Below are positions 1-6,583 of a stretch of 7,764 nt of DNA, piece by piece. A program made the position numbers and the translations under genes. The stretch lies in the NCBI GenBank assembly GCA_021808985.1, contig JAKBAQ010000133.1, positions 1-7,764 on the forward strand. The letters run 5' to 3'. Under the pieces are notes generated by a model. The model worked only from the letters and a program-made list of their open reading frames with translations. It searched no databases and was not told where the DNA came from. The DNA is from Pseudomonadota bacterium. Its GTDB lineage: Bacteria; Pseudomonadota; Alphaproteobacteria; Acetobacterales; Acetobacteraceae. Numbering within the stretch: position 1 is the stretch's first letter; every line of letters begins with the position of its first letter.

Positions 1-364
1 TGCCCTCCGGGGTGATGGAGAACAGCTTGCGGCTGCCATCGGCGGCGCTGGCCACCTGGCCAAGCTCGTCGAGCATCATCAGGGTTGGGTAGATCACCCC
101 GGGACTCGGCGCATACGCGCCGCCCGAAAGATCCTCCACCGCCTTGATGATCTCATAGCCATGCCGGGGCTTCTCGTTGATGAGATGCAGCACCAGCAGG
201 CGCAGATCGCCATGTTCGAGCAGCCGGGCCAGCCGCCCGCCCCGGCCATGGTGCCGTCCCTCCCGCATGCCGTGGCCGCCCTCATGGCGCGGATGCCTGG
301 CGAAGCGGCGTTCACCACCATGGTGGCCACCCAGCCCGGCTTGGTCCTGATTACAAAATCGCAT
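1..364 (-). CDS. PadR-family transcriptional repressor, YqjI-like, with His-rich N-terminus (partial, C-terminus beyond window edge)
   Basis: This is the first 121 residues of a DNA-binding regulator; the rest lies beyond the left edge. Residues 1-50 form an extension rich in His, Gly and Arg, with His at 14, 15, 24, 27, 31, 38, 39 and 51 and a Cys at 4. A PadR winged-helix domain starts near residue 52 and shows the family hallmarks GDLRLLVLHLI (52-62), HGYEIIKAVEDL (68-79) and PSPGVIYPTL (86-95). The layout of a metal-ligand-rich tail followed by a PadR domain matches E. coli YqjI, a nickel/iron-responsive repressor of the ferric reductase gene yqjH; that parallel is from family knowledge. 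The start is well supported: AAGGAG at 373-378 sits 8 nt before the ATG. A large palindrome covers the candidate promoter, suggesting autorepression. No yqjH-like gene is in the window, so the target is unknown. PadR membership is near certain; metal sensing is inferred. Confidence 0.9.
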   Translation of the reverse strand, partial: MRFCNQDQAGLGGHHGGERRFARHPRHEGGHGMREGRHHGRGGRLARLLEHGDLRLLVLHLINEKPRHGYEIIKAVEDLSGGAYAPSPGVIYPTLMMLDELGQVASAADGSRKLFSITPEG

Positions 365-372
365 ATGTCTTT

Positions 373-378
373 CTCCTT
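373..378 (-). promoter_or_regulatory. Ribosome binding site of the PadR/YqjI-like gene
   Basis: The minus strand reads AAGGAG followed by 8 nt and then ATG (362-364). It is the strongest Shine-Dalgarno match I saw in the window. It fixes the start of the regulator and so makes the His-rich N-terminal extension part of the protein. Confidence 0.8.
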
Positions 379-380
379 GT

Positions 381-414
381 TAGACTGTATCTAGATATAT
401 CTAAATACAGTCTA
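381..414. promoter_or_regulatory. 34-bp palindromic operator, probably for the PadR/YqjI-like repressor
   Basis: The outer arms TAGACTGTAT (381-390) and ATACAGTCTA (405-414) are exact reverse complements. The core TAGATATATCTA (392-403) is itself a perfect palindrome. Only one symmetric pair (c391/a404) fails, so 16 of 17 pairs match. The site is AT-rich in a GC-rich setting and ends 16 bp upstream of the PadR start codon. PadR proteins bind as dimers to inverted repeats near their own genes, so autoregulation is the simplest reading. The unusual length could accommodate two dimers side by side, or one dimer with extended contacts. The palindrome is seen directly; which protein binds it is inferred from position. 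Confidence 0.82.
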
Positions 415-420
415 AGTCAA
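392..420 (-). promoter_or_regulatory. Candidate sigma-70-type promoter of the PadR/YqjI-like gene
   Basis: On the minus strand TTGACT (415-420) resembles a -35 box. After exactly 17 nt comes TATCTA (392-397), a moderate -10 match. The palindrome fills the spacer and covers the -10 box, so a bound repressor would block RNA polymerase. The predicted transcript would start near 385 and have a leader of about 20 nt containing the AAGGAG site. The match is by eye; the start site is unproven. Confidence 0.55.
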
Positions 421-483
421 GCAAAAAGCCGGTTCGGGTGCTCATCCGTTGCCACATGGGAGGCTTGCCGCCCGCGCGGGGCG

Positions 484-1641
484 CTACGCCGCCGGCTGCG
501 CCAGCGACTTGAGCTGCCCGCACGCCGCCAGAATATCCTGCCCGCGCGGGGTGCGGATGGGCGAGGCATAGCCCGCCTCCATCACGATGCTGGCGAATTT
601 CTTCAGCGCCGCGGGGGTCGAGGCTTCATATGTGCTGCCCGGCCAGGGGTTGAAGGGGATCAGGTTCACCTTCGCCGGCAGCCCCGCGATGAGATAGACC
701 AGCGCGCGGGCATCGGTCTCGGAATCGTTGATGCCCTTGAGCATGATATACTCGAACGTGATCCGCCTTGCGTTGGAGGCGCCCGGATAGCGCTTGCAGG
801 CGGCGATGAGCTCCTTGATCGGGTATTTCCGGTTCAACGGCACCAGCTCATCGCGCAGATCGTCCCGCACGGCATGCAGCGACACCGCGAGGTTGACCCC
901 AAGCTCCGCCCCGGCCCGGTCCATCATCGGGATGACGCCGGAGGTGGAAAGCGTGATGCGCCGGCGCGAGAGGCCGATGCCCTCGCCATCCATCACGATC
1001 TTCATCGCCTTGGCGACATTCTCGTAATTATAAAGCGGCTCGCCCATGCCCATCAGCACGATGGTGGAGAGCAGGCGCGGCGTCTCGCCCTTGGGGCTGG
1101 GCCATTCCTTGTAGGCGTCGCGCGCGGCCATGAACTGGCCGACGATCTCCGCCGCCGAGAGGTTGCGCGCCAGCTTCTGCGTGCCGGTGTGGCAGAACCG
1201 GCAGGAGAGGGTGCAACCCACCTGGGAGGAGATGCACACAGCCCCCCGGTCTTCCTGGCGGTCAGGGATGTAGACGGTCTCCACCTTCTCATTGTCGCGG
1301 AAGTTGAAGAGGAATTTGCGGGTTTCGTCCTTGGAGAGCTGGTCCAGCGCCACATCCGGCCGGCTGACCACGAAATGCCGGGCGAATTTCTCCTGCAATG
1401 GCCGCGCGATGCTGCTCATGGCCGAAAAATCGCGTACGCCCTGATGATAGATCCAATGCCAGAGCTGCTTGGCGCGGAACGGCGCCTCGCCCACCTCGGC
1501 GACAGCGGCGAGCAACTCCTCGCGAGAGAGCCCCACAAGGTCGCGCCGGCCATCGGGCAGCAGGTTGCCGGGTGGGGCGAAAAGCGCGGCCTTGGCGAGA
1601 ATCCGCTCCGCCTCGCCAGCGGTGAGATCGTTCAGGGACAT
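484..1641 (-). CDS. rlmN: 23S rRNA (adenine2503-C2)-methyltransferase / tRNA m2A37 methyltransferase RlmN
   Basis: This cytoplasmic radical-SAM enzyme adds a C2 methyl group to A2503 of 23S rRNA, and to A37 of some tRNAs, supporting translational fidelity. The 385-residue length fits the family. The [4Fe-4S] motif CX3CX2C is C143, C147 and C150. GMGEPL (198-203) is the SAM-binding motif. C136, in AVCISSQVG seven residues before the cluster, and C374, in RGQDILAACGQL, correspond to the two catalytic cysteines of E. coli RlmN (C118 and C355). The final RTPRG..I..ACGQL block distinguishes RlmN from Cfr-like relatives only in part, but the whole protein reads as ordinary RlmN. The ATG overlaps the end of the upstream IalB-like gene by 10 nt and has no clear Shine-Dalgarno, pointing to translational coupling. 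I saw no convincing intrinsic terminator after the stop. Confidence 0.97.
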   Translation of the reverse strand: MSLNDLTAGEAERILAKAALFAPPGNLLPDGRRDLVGLSREELLAAVAEVGEAPFRAKQLWHWIYHQGVRDFSAMSSIARPLQEKFARHFVVSRPDVALDQLSKDETRKFLFNFRDNEKVETVYIPDRQEDRGAVCISSQVGCTLSCRFCHTGTQKLARNLSAAEIVGQFMAARDAYKEWPSPKGETPRLLSTIVLMGMGEPLYNYENVAKAMKIVMDGEGIGLSRRRITLSTSGVIPMMDRAGAELGVNLAVSLHAVRDDLRDELVPLNRKYPIKELIAACKRYPGASNARRITFEYIMLKGINDSETDARALVYLIAGLPAKVNLIPFNPWPGSTYEASTPAALKKFASIVMEAGYASPIRTPRGQDILAACGQLKSLAQPAA

Positions 1642-2138
1642 GCTTTGACAATCGCGTCATAAGCGTCGGAAAAACCGGCGAGGGAGAAATCATCGGTCAC
1701 CGGATGGCCGTGCGGGCCGGTGGAAACCGCCTCGGCGGTGTTGCCGGTCTTAAAGGCGGCGATGGCCGCGGCCCCGGAGGTGGTGAAGGCGGTCCCGCCC
1801 TGGGTGTAGAAATCGATCGACTGCGCGCCGACCGAAAGCTTCACGCTGGGCTTGGGCGGATAGGTGTATCCGGCGGCGAGCGTCACCTCGTCGCGGGTGC
1901 CGGCGCGCTCGGTCACGGTCAGCATCACCGTGCCGCGAGATTTCCAGCTCGGCGTGGAGCTTTGCGCGTCGGTGAAGGCGTAGCAGATCTTGGCGCCGCC
2001 GCTGCCATAGCTCGCGGCTGTCCAATCGCCGAACTTGCCGCCATTGCTCCCCAGCCCCACCGGGCCGCTGGCCGCCACGGCAATGGCTGGAATGAGAAAA
2101 GCGAGTGCTGCAACAGGATATTTCATGAGCCATGACAT
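1632..2138 (-). CDS. IalB-like (invasion associated locus B family) secreted protein
   Basis: This is a 168-residue exported protein. Residues 5-22 form a signal peptide (Lys6, hydrophobic core, AVA-A cleavage near 22/23). The mature part resembles the IalB family: FGDWTAASYG (36-45) followed by KICYAF (50-55), a central LTVTERAGTRDEVTL stretch, and a C-terminal FSLAGFSDAYDAIVKACP. The only cysteines, C52 and C167, could form a disulfide in the periplasm. IalB of Bartonella was linked to erythrocyte invasion, but homologues are widespread in free-living Alphaproteobacteria and their role is unknown, so the name should not be read as virulence. The first ATG gives MSWLMKYP; Met5 (codon at 2124-2126) is an equally plausible start giving a more typical signal peptide. 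A G-run 8 nt before Met1 is the only ribosome-site candidate. The gene runs into rlmN with a 10-nt overlap. Confidence 0.75.
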   Translation of the reverse strand: MSWLMKYPVAALAFLIPAIAVAASGPVGLGSNGGKFGDWTAASYGSGGAKICYAFTDAQSSTPSWKSRGTVMLTVTERAGTRDEVTLAAGYTYPPKPSVKLSVGAQSIDFYTQGGTAFTTSGAAAIAAFKTGNTAEAVSTGPHGHPVTDDFSLAGFSDAYDAIVKACP

Positions 2139-2208
2139 AGCTCAGCCCCCCCACTGTCACAAGCGCGCGGGCACATTACAAACGGTTGAGACAAGCCCTT
2201 GCGGCAGC

Positions 2209-3519
2209 CTAATGCCCGGCGCCGGGCAGGGCCATGGTGGCGAGGCTGATGGCCGCCCCCAGCATGAAGCCGACCAGCGTGCCGTTGACGCGGATATATT
2301 GCAGGTCCTTGCCCACCCGCAATTCCAGCTTGCCGGTGATGGTCGCGCTATCCCACGCGCCGACGACCCGGCCGATGAACGCGGCAAGCTCCGTCTGCGC
2401 GGCGGGGAGCAGGTTGAGCACCACGGTCTCCACCGCGGCGTTCACCCTGGCGCGCGCCGTCTCATCCTTGCCCAGTATCTCGCCCAGCGAGGCCAGCGCG
2501 CCCTCGATCACGCTCACCGAGCGGCCATGCGGCAGGGCGGCGTCGGTCTCCAGCGCGCGGCGCAGCCTGGCCCACACATCCCAGGCCCAGGCCTGCACCG
2601 TCTCATGCGCCAGCACGCCGCGCATCGCCCGGCCCAGCTCGGCGGCGCGCGCCGGGTCGGTCTCCAGCCGGGTGATCTCGAAGCGGACCCATTCATCAAA
2701 AGCATCGCGCATTTCAGAGCTGTCGGGGCTGACGCGCTCCAGCTCGGCGTTCACCGCCGCGAGCACCCGCTTGGCCACAGTGGCGCCCAGCGCCCACCCC
2801 ACCAGCCGCCCGCCCTGCTCGCGCACCCGCTCCTTGATGGCGGCCTGCAAAACCTCTTCCCGCGCCACCAATGTTTCCTTCAACTGGTTCAATATAAAAG
2901 AAAACACATCCTGATGCCGGCCACCCTCCACCAGCCCGCCCAGGGCGCGGGCCATCACCACGCCGGCCGCCTTGCCGCCGACCAGCTTGGGCAGCAGCCG
3001 CGCCAGCAGGCGCCGCGCACGCCCGTCCTCTATGCTGGCCAGCAGCTTGGGCAGCATGCCGGCCAGCGCCTCGGCGGCGGGGCGCGTGGCTGTCGGCTCG
3101 GTGAGGAACTGGCGCAGAATGCCGGGCGAGTCCAAATTGCCGAGGAATTGGCGGATATCCGCCTCGGTGAACACATGGTTGGCCACGAAGCGCCCCAGCG
3201 CGTTGCCCAGCCGCTCCTTTTGCGCCGGAATGATGGCGGTATGCGGAATCGGCAGCCCCAGCGGATGGCGGAACAGCGCGGTGACGGCGAACCAGTCCGC
3301 CACCCCGCCGATGAATCCGGCCTTGGCGGCGTCGCGCAGCAGGGTGGTCCAGGGGCCGGGCGGCAGCGCATAGCTGGCGGCGGCGAGGGCGGCCATGAGC
3401 CCCAGCAGCGCCGAGGCGAATAATTTATGGCGGTTGAGGGAGGCGCGCAGCGGGGCGTCTGGGTCAGCGGTCATCCGCGCAGCGTACAAGGCGGGGGCGA
3501 TGCCGCGCAATATGCGCAT
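2209..3519 (-). CDS. DUF445 family membrane protein (YjiN-like)
   Basis: This is a 436-residue DUF445 protein of unknown biochemical function. It has a hydrophobic segment near residues 33-51. The family block DWFAVTALFRHPLGLPIPHT (75-94) follows, then AIIPAQKERLG. A long, charged, mostly helical middle of about 300 residues comes next. A second hydrophobic segment near 414-432 (TLVGFMLGAAISLATMALPG) follows GKDLQYIRVNG. The pattern suggests a protein anchored at both ends with its helical body on one side of the inner membrane. The listed start is the first ATG, but Met16 (codon at 3472-3474) begins the part that looks conserved. Neither has a clear Shine-Dalgarno, so the true start may be 3474. 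It lies 70 nt upstream of the IalB-like gene on the same strand and is divergent from the 3628-4785 genes. Confidence 0.88.
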   Translation of the reverse strand: MRILRGIAPALYAARMTADPDAPLRASLNRHKLFASALLGLMAALAAASYALPPGPWTTLLRDAAKAGFIGGVADWFAVTALFRHPLGLPIPHTAIIPAQKERLGNALGRFVANHVFTEADIRQFLGNLDSPGILRQFLTEPTATRPAAEALAGMLPKLLASIEDGRARRLLARLLPKLVGGKAAGVVMARALGGLVEGGRHQDVFSFILNQLKETLVAREEVLQAAIKERVREQGGRLVGWALGATVAKRVLAAVNAELERVSPDSSEMRDAFDEWVRFEITRLETDPARAAELGRAMRGVLAHETVQAWAWDVWARLRRALETDAALPHGRSVSVIEGALASLGEILGKDETARARVNAAVETVVLNLLPAAQTELAAFIGRVVGAWDSATITGKLELRVGKDLQYIRVNGTLVGFMLGAAISLATMALPGAGH

Positions 3520-3627
3520 TTTTATTGCTTTTCAGAGGCATTCGGGCGCAGAATTAGCAGCGGAGATGATCCAGAAGGCCCCGCCGCATAAAAATCGGAC
3601 GGCTTCGGCGTTTCGAGGTTTAAGGCA

Positions 3628-3792
3628 ATGAATATAAAAGATTTAGAGAGTGTGAATGTGCAGCCCTCCCTGAACAGGCGGCGGCGCTCATACCGGCAGG
3701 TTTCCAATCCCACCTTCGCCGAGGCGCTCTTCGGCGTGGCATGTGTGATCGGCGTGTTCGGGGTGCTCGCGCTGCTCTATTCCTTCAGGTAG
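3628..3792 (+). CDS. Small single-span membrane protein (54 aa), unknown function
   Basis: I do not recognise this protein. It starts with ATG at 3628, with GAGG 9 nt upstream and AAGG too close to count, and ends in TAG at 3790-3792. A polar N-terminus (MNIKDLESVN) leads to a basic cluster, NRRRRSYR (16-23). A hydrophobic helix follows at about residues 32-52 (ALFGVACVIGVFGVLALLYS), ending in Phe-Arg. The basic patch before the helix predicts N-in, C-out insertion by the positive-inside rule. From about codon 9 the third positions become GC-rich like the neighbouring genes, which supports real coding. The MBL gene follows 45 nt later on the same strand, so co-transcription is likely. The competing minus-strand frame at 3522-3713 has no recognisable features. 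The coding call is moderate because it rests on composition and membrane pattern alone. Confidence 0.6.
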   Translation: MNIKDLESVNVQPSLNRRRRSYRQVSNPTFAEALFGVACVIGVFGVLALLYSFR

Positions 3793-3837
3793 CAGGCTGG
3801 CGTTTACACGGGGCGTGTTTGCGGGGCATGATACCCC

Positions 3838-4785
3838 ATGCCTTTTTTAACAGAACCGGAGCCGCAGCGCGGCGTCCCGCTTTTCGTCCTGCCGGGTATC
3901 CGCCGCGTTGTCGCCCGCAACCCGAGCGTCATGACCTATCAGGGAACCAACACCTACCTCATCGAGGTTAACGGCGCCCTCGCGGTGATCGACCCCGGGC
4001 CGAAGGACATGCAGCATGTGCGCGAGGTTCTGGAGGCCGCCGGTAGCACGCCGATCCGCCATATCGTGCTCACCCACACCCATAGCGACCATTGGGGTGC
4101 CGCCGCCGCCCTCGCGCAGGCCACCGGCGCGCCCATCGCGGGCTACAAGATCAGCGAGAAACCCGGCTTCAGCGCGGATATCCCGCTGGACCATGGCGGC
4201 ACGGTCGCCGGGCTCAAGGCCCTGCACACGCCCGGCCACGCGGCCGATCATCTCTGCTTCGAGCATTTCCTGCCCGACGGCACCAAAATCCTCTTCAGCG
4301 GCGACCATGTGATGTCCTGGTCATCCTCCATCGTCAGCCCGCCCGACGGCGACATGCTGCATTATTACCGCTCCCTGGAGCTGCTGCTGGCGCGTGATGA
4401 CGTGTTCTACCTCGGCGGCCACGGCCCCCTGCTGGCCGAACCCCGCATCCTGGTGCGTGAGCTGCTGGAGCACCGGCAGTTCCGCGAGCGGACCATCCTG
4501 GCCGAGCTGGAGCAGCAGGATTGGGTGGTCGCCGCCCTGTCAGCCAAGCTTTATGACAAAACCGACCCGTTCCTCAAAGCCGCGGCGCAGCGCAACGTGC
4601 TGGCGCACATGCTCAAGCTGAAGGCCGAGGGCTTTGTCGAGGAGCATGAGCCCGACACCACCCCCCATCCGGACACGCTGATCATCAGCCCCCCGCCGGG
4701 CGTGCAGGATGAGAGCGGCGGTGAGTTCGCCACCATGCGCGCTGACGCCCTGCGCCGCTTCGGCATGGTGGCCATGCCGGCCTGA
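3838..4785 (+). CDS. MBL-fold metallo-hydrolase, LACTB2-like, with C-terminal winged helix
   Basis: This is a 315-residue metallo-beta-lactamase-fold hydrolase. The metal site is complete: THTHSDHWG (79-87) supplies H80, H82, D84 and H85; TPGHAADH (131-138) supplies H134; SGDHVM (154-159) supplies D156; GGHGP (193-197) supplies H195. These predict a di-zinc centre. Residues about 205-270 resemble the winged-helix domain appended to LACTB2/beta-lactamase-like 2 proteins (RERTILAEL, then a helix-rich stretch ending LKAEGFV). Human LACTB2 is a single-stranded-RNA endonuclease, but bacterial members are largely uncharacterised, so RNA or another ester substrate is possible. No signal peptide is seen, so it is cytoplasmic. 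The Shine-Dalgarno is weak (GCGGGG about 11 nt upstream). An antibiotic beta-lactamase role is unlikely because of the appended domain and missing export signal. Confidence 0.88.
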   Translation: MPFLTEPEPQRGVPLFVLPGIRRVVARNPSVMTYQGTNTYLIEVNGALAVIDPGPKDMQHVREVLEAAGSTPIRHIVLTHTHSDHWGAAAALAQATGAPIAGYKISEKPGFSADIPLDHGGTVAGLKALHTPGHAADHLCFEHFLPDGTKILFSGDHVMSWSSSIVSPPDGDMLHYYRSLELLLARDDVFYLGGHGPLLAEPRILVRELLEHRQFRERTILAELEQQDWVVAALSAKLYDKTDPFLKAAAQRNVLAHMLKLKAEGFVEEHEPDTTPHPDTLIISPPPGVQDESGGEFATMRADALRRFGMVAMPA

Positions 4786-4792
4786 TCAGGCC
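4779..4792. repeat. 14-bp perfect palindrome containing both stop codons of two convergent genes
   Basis: GGCCTGATCAGGCC is its own reverse complement. The plus-strand TGA of the MBL gene (4783-4785) and the minus-strand TGA of the ABC gene (4786-4788) are the two halves of the central TGATCA. The genes therefore meet with no intergenic base. A hairpin would have a 5-bp GC-rich stem and a 4-nt loop. It lacks a T-run on either strand, so it is not a classical intrinsic terminator. Confidence 0.85.
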
Positions 4793-6546
4793 TCCACCGC
4801 AACCTCCGCCAGCCGCTGCCCGGTCAGGCTCAGATGCCGCTCGCCCGCCGCCATGCCGCCATGATGGCTGATGGCGACGATGGTGGTGTTGGGCAGCCTG
4901 TCGCGCAGCACCGCCTGAATTTTCTCCACCGCCCCGGCATCCAGCGCCGAGATGGCCTCATCGAGAAACAGCCAGTCCGGCTGGGCGATGAGCGCGCGCG
5001 CGATGGCCAGGCGCTGCTGCTCGCCGCCGGAGAGAATGAGGCTCCAATTCTCGACATCGCCCAGCCGGGGGCTGAGATGCCCCAGCCCCGTATCGCTCAG
5101 CGCCGCGCGCACGGCATCATCGGGCACATTCTGCTCAACGCCCGGATAGGTAACCGTGCGCTTCAGGCTGCCCAGCGGAAAATAGGGCTTTTGCGGCAGA
5201 AACAGCAGGCTGCCCCGCGGCGGCGTGATGCTGCCCTGGCCAAACGGCCAGATTCCGGCAATGGCGCGGAAGAGGGTGGATTTGCCCGCCCCCGATGGCC
5301 CGGTGAGCAGCACCGGCTCGCCGGGGCGCAGGGTGAGGCTGGCATGGTCCAGCAGGCAGCGGCCGTCGGGCAGGGTGAGGGTGAGGTTGTTGAGCGTGAA
5401 CGCGGCCCCCGGCGCGCCAACTTGCGGCCCGGCGGCGGCGGCGCTGCGCGCGGCGGAAACCGCCTCACGGAACCCGTAAAGACGCGAGACGGTGGCGCGC
5501 CATGTCACCAGGTTGGGGTATGAGGTCACGAACCAAGACAGCGCCCCCTGAACCTGGCCGAACACCATGGGAATCTGGCTCAGCCCGCCAAGGCCGATGG
5601 CTTTGGCGAAATAGCGCGGCAAAATGACGACCAGCGGAAAAATATTGGCGATCTGGGTAAAGCCGATGGTGAAGAAGTTCAGCAGCTTGGTCCGGCGCAT
5701 GATGGCCCAGAAATTATCCCGCACCGCCTGAAAGCGCTCGCCCAGCGTGGCCCGCTCGTCGGCCTCGCCGCGATAGAGCGCGATGGCCTCCGGGTTCTCG
5801 CGCACGCGCACCAGATTATAGCGGAAATCAGCCTCCAGCCGCTGCTGGTTGAAGGCGAGCGGCACCAGCTTGCGGCCGATGAGCTGGGTGAACAGCGTGC
5901 CCACGGCGGAGTACAAAATGGCGACCCAGACCATGTAGCCCGGAATGGTGACGCCCAGCAGTTTCACCGAGCCGGAAATCTCATACAGCACGAAGACGAA
6001 GCTGAAGAGGGTCACCACATTGGTGATGAAATCCATCCCCAGCGACAGGCTGTTGGCCGTGAAATCGCGCAGATCCTCCGAAATACGCTGGTCCGGATTG
6101 TCAATGACGGCGCTGCGGCCCTGGTTCAGGCTGATATTGTAATAAGCCCGCTCGGAGAGCCAGTTTTCCACATAATGCCTGGTCAGCCATTGCCGCCAGC
6201 GGATTTGCAGCATCTGGTTGAGGTAGAAGGCATACACCGCGATGAGGATATACACCACGACCAGCTCGGCGAAGCCCGGCATGGGGTAGCGCGCGCCATG
6301 GACGGCGAGCAGCGGATAATACAGCAGGGCCAGCACCGTCTTCTGGTCATAAACCTGGATGGCGTTGAAGAAATCATTGTTCCAGTAGGTCAGCACCACG
6401 TTCAGCCCGACCAGCAGCAGGTTGAGGCCGATCACCGCCCCCAGCAGGATGAACGCGGCCCAGCGCTCCTCGGAGACGAAATAAGGCTTGGCCAGGCTCC
6501 ATGCCTCACCCAGCCCGGTGATGAAGTTGGTCATGGCGTGGCGCAT
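4786..6546 (-). CDS. ABC half-transporter with fused permease and ATPase, SbmA/BacA-YddA type
   Basis: This is a 586-residue inner-membrane ABC exporter-fold half-transporter, expected to work as a homodimer. The first ~350 residues hold about six membrane spans (near 31-53, 92-110, 171-190, 201-222, 290-312 and 323-343). The loop RENPEAIALYRGE (249-261) is characteristic of the SbmA/BacA and ABCD-type permease family. The ATPase follows: Walker A GPSGAGKST (416-424), Q-loop at LPQKPY (450-455), signature LSGGEQQRLAIARAL (505-519), Walker B WLFLDE (525-530) and switch His at AISHH (558-562). The D-loop region reads DEAISALD rather than the commoner DEATSALD, a mild change. Relatives move peptides, cobalamin or acyl-CoA; the substrate here is unknown. 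The start ATG (6544-6546) has AGGA 8 nt upstream within the tandem repeat; Met5 is an alternative start. It is probably co-transcribed with the DUF3253 gene. Confidence 0.93.
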   Translation of the reverse strand: MRHAMTNFITGLGEAWSLAKPYFVSEERWAAFILLGAVIGLNLLLVGLNVVLTYWNNDFFNAIQVYDQKTVLALLYYPLLAVHGARYPMPGFAELVVVYILIAVYAFYLNQMLQIRWRQWLTRHYVENWLSERAYYNISLNQGRSAVIDNPDQRISEDLRDFTANSLSLGMDFITNVVTLFSFVFVLYEISGSVKLLGVTIPGYMVWVAILYSAVGTLFTQLIGRKLVPLAFNQQRLEADFRYNLVRVRENPEAIALYRGEADERATLGERFQAVRDNFWAIMRRTKLLNFFTIGFTQIANIFPLVVILPRYFAKAIGLGGLSQIPMVFGQVQGALSWFVTSYPNLVTWRATVSRLYGFREAVSAARSAAAAGPQVGAPGAAFTLNNLTLTLPDGRCLLDHASLTLRPGEPVLLTGPSGAGKSTLFRAIAGIWPFGQGSITPPRGSLLFLPQKPYFPLGSLKRTVTYPGVEQNVPDDAVRAALSDTGLGHLSPRLGDVENWSLILSGGEQQRLAIARALIAQPDWLFLDEAISALDAGAVEKIQAVLRDRLPNTTIVAISHHGGMAAGERHLSLTGQRLAEVAVEA

Positions 6547-6547
6547 G

Positions 6548-6583
6548 CTACTGTTCCTGCTATTGTTCCTGCGCCTGTTCCTG
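6548..6583 (-). repeat. Three 12-bp tandem repeats spanning the DUF3253 end and the ABC ribosome binding site
   Basis: On the minus strand the units are CAGGAACAGGCG (6572-6583), CAGGAACAATAG (6560-6571) and CAGGAACAGTAG (6548-6559). The first encodes QEQA. The second encodes QEQ and supplies the TAG stop of the DUF3253 gene. The third lies after the stop, carries another in-frame TAG, and provides AGGA at suitable spacing for the ABC start. A 12-bp unit keeps the reading frame if copies are gained or lost. Confidence 0.85.

Noticed and set aside
415..483. Intrinsic terminator after rlmN
   Set aside because: A short CCG-AAC-CGG symmetry followed by CTTTTTG on the minus strand has only 3-bp arms; too weak to call.
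470..552. Repeated GCCCGCGCGGGG at about 471 and 540
   Set aside because: The second copy is explained by codons for the conserved RTPRGQDI block of RlmN, and such GC strings arise easily here; there is no further shared sequence.
874..1662. 262-residue plus-strand open frame opposite rlmN
   Set aside because: It is a low-complexity His/Arg/Gly-rich translation antisense to a certain rlmN, as expected in GC-rich DNA, with no domain pattern.
2035..3423. 462-residue plus-strand open frame opposite the DUF445 gene
   Set aside because: It is long only because stop codons are rare in GC-rich antisense frames; it has Gln/His/Gly-rich composition with no motif, whereas the opposite strand gives a recognisable DUF445 protein.
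3522..3713. 63-residue minus-strand open frame upstream of DUF445
   Set aside because: It has no ribosome site, no recognisable pattern, and overlaps the better-supported small membrane protein on the plus strand.
3741..3971. 76-residue plus-strand open frame overlapping the MBL start
   Set aside because: It is out of frame with the MBL protein and Arg/Pro-rich without motifs; the MBL frame explains this DNA.
3838..4785. Antibiotic-resistance metallo-beta-lactamase
   Set aside because: There is no signal peptide, and the C-terminal winged helix and overall pattern fit the LACTB2-like hydrolases rather than secreted B1-B3 beta-lactamases.
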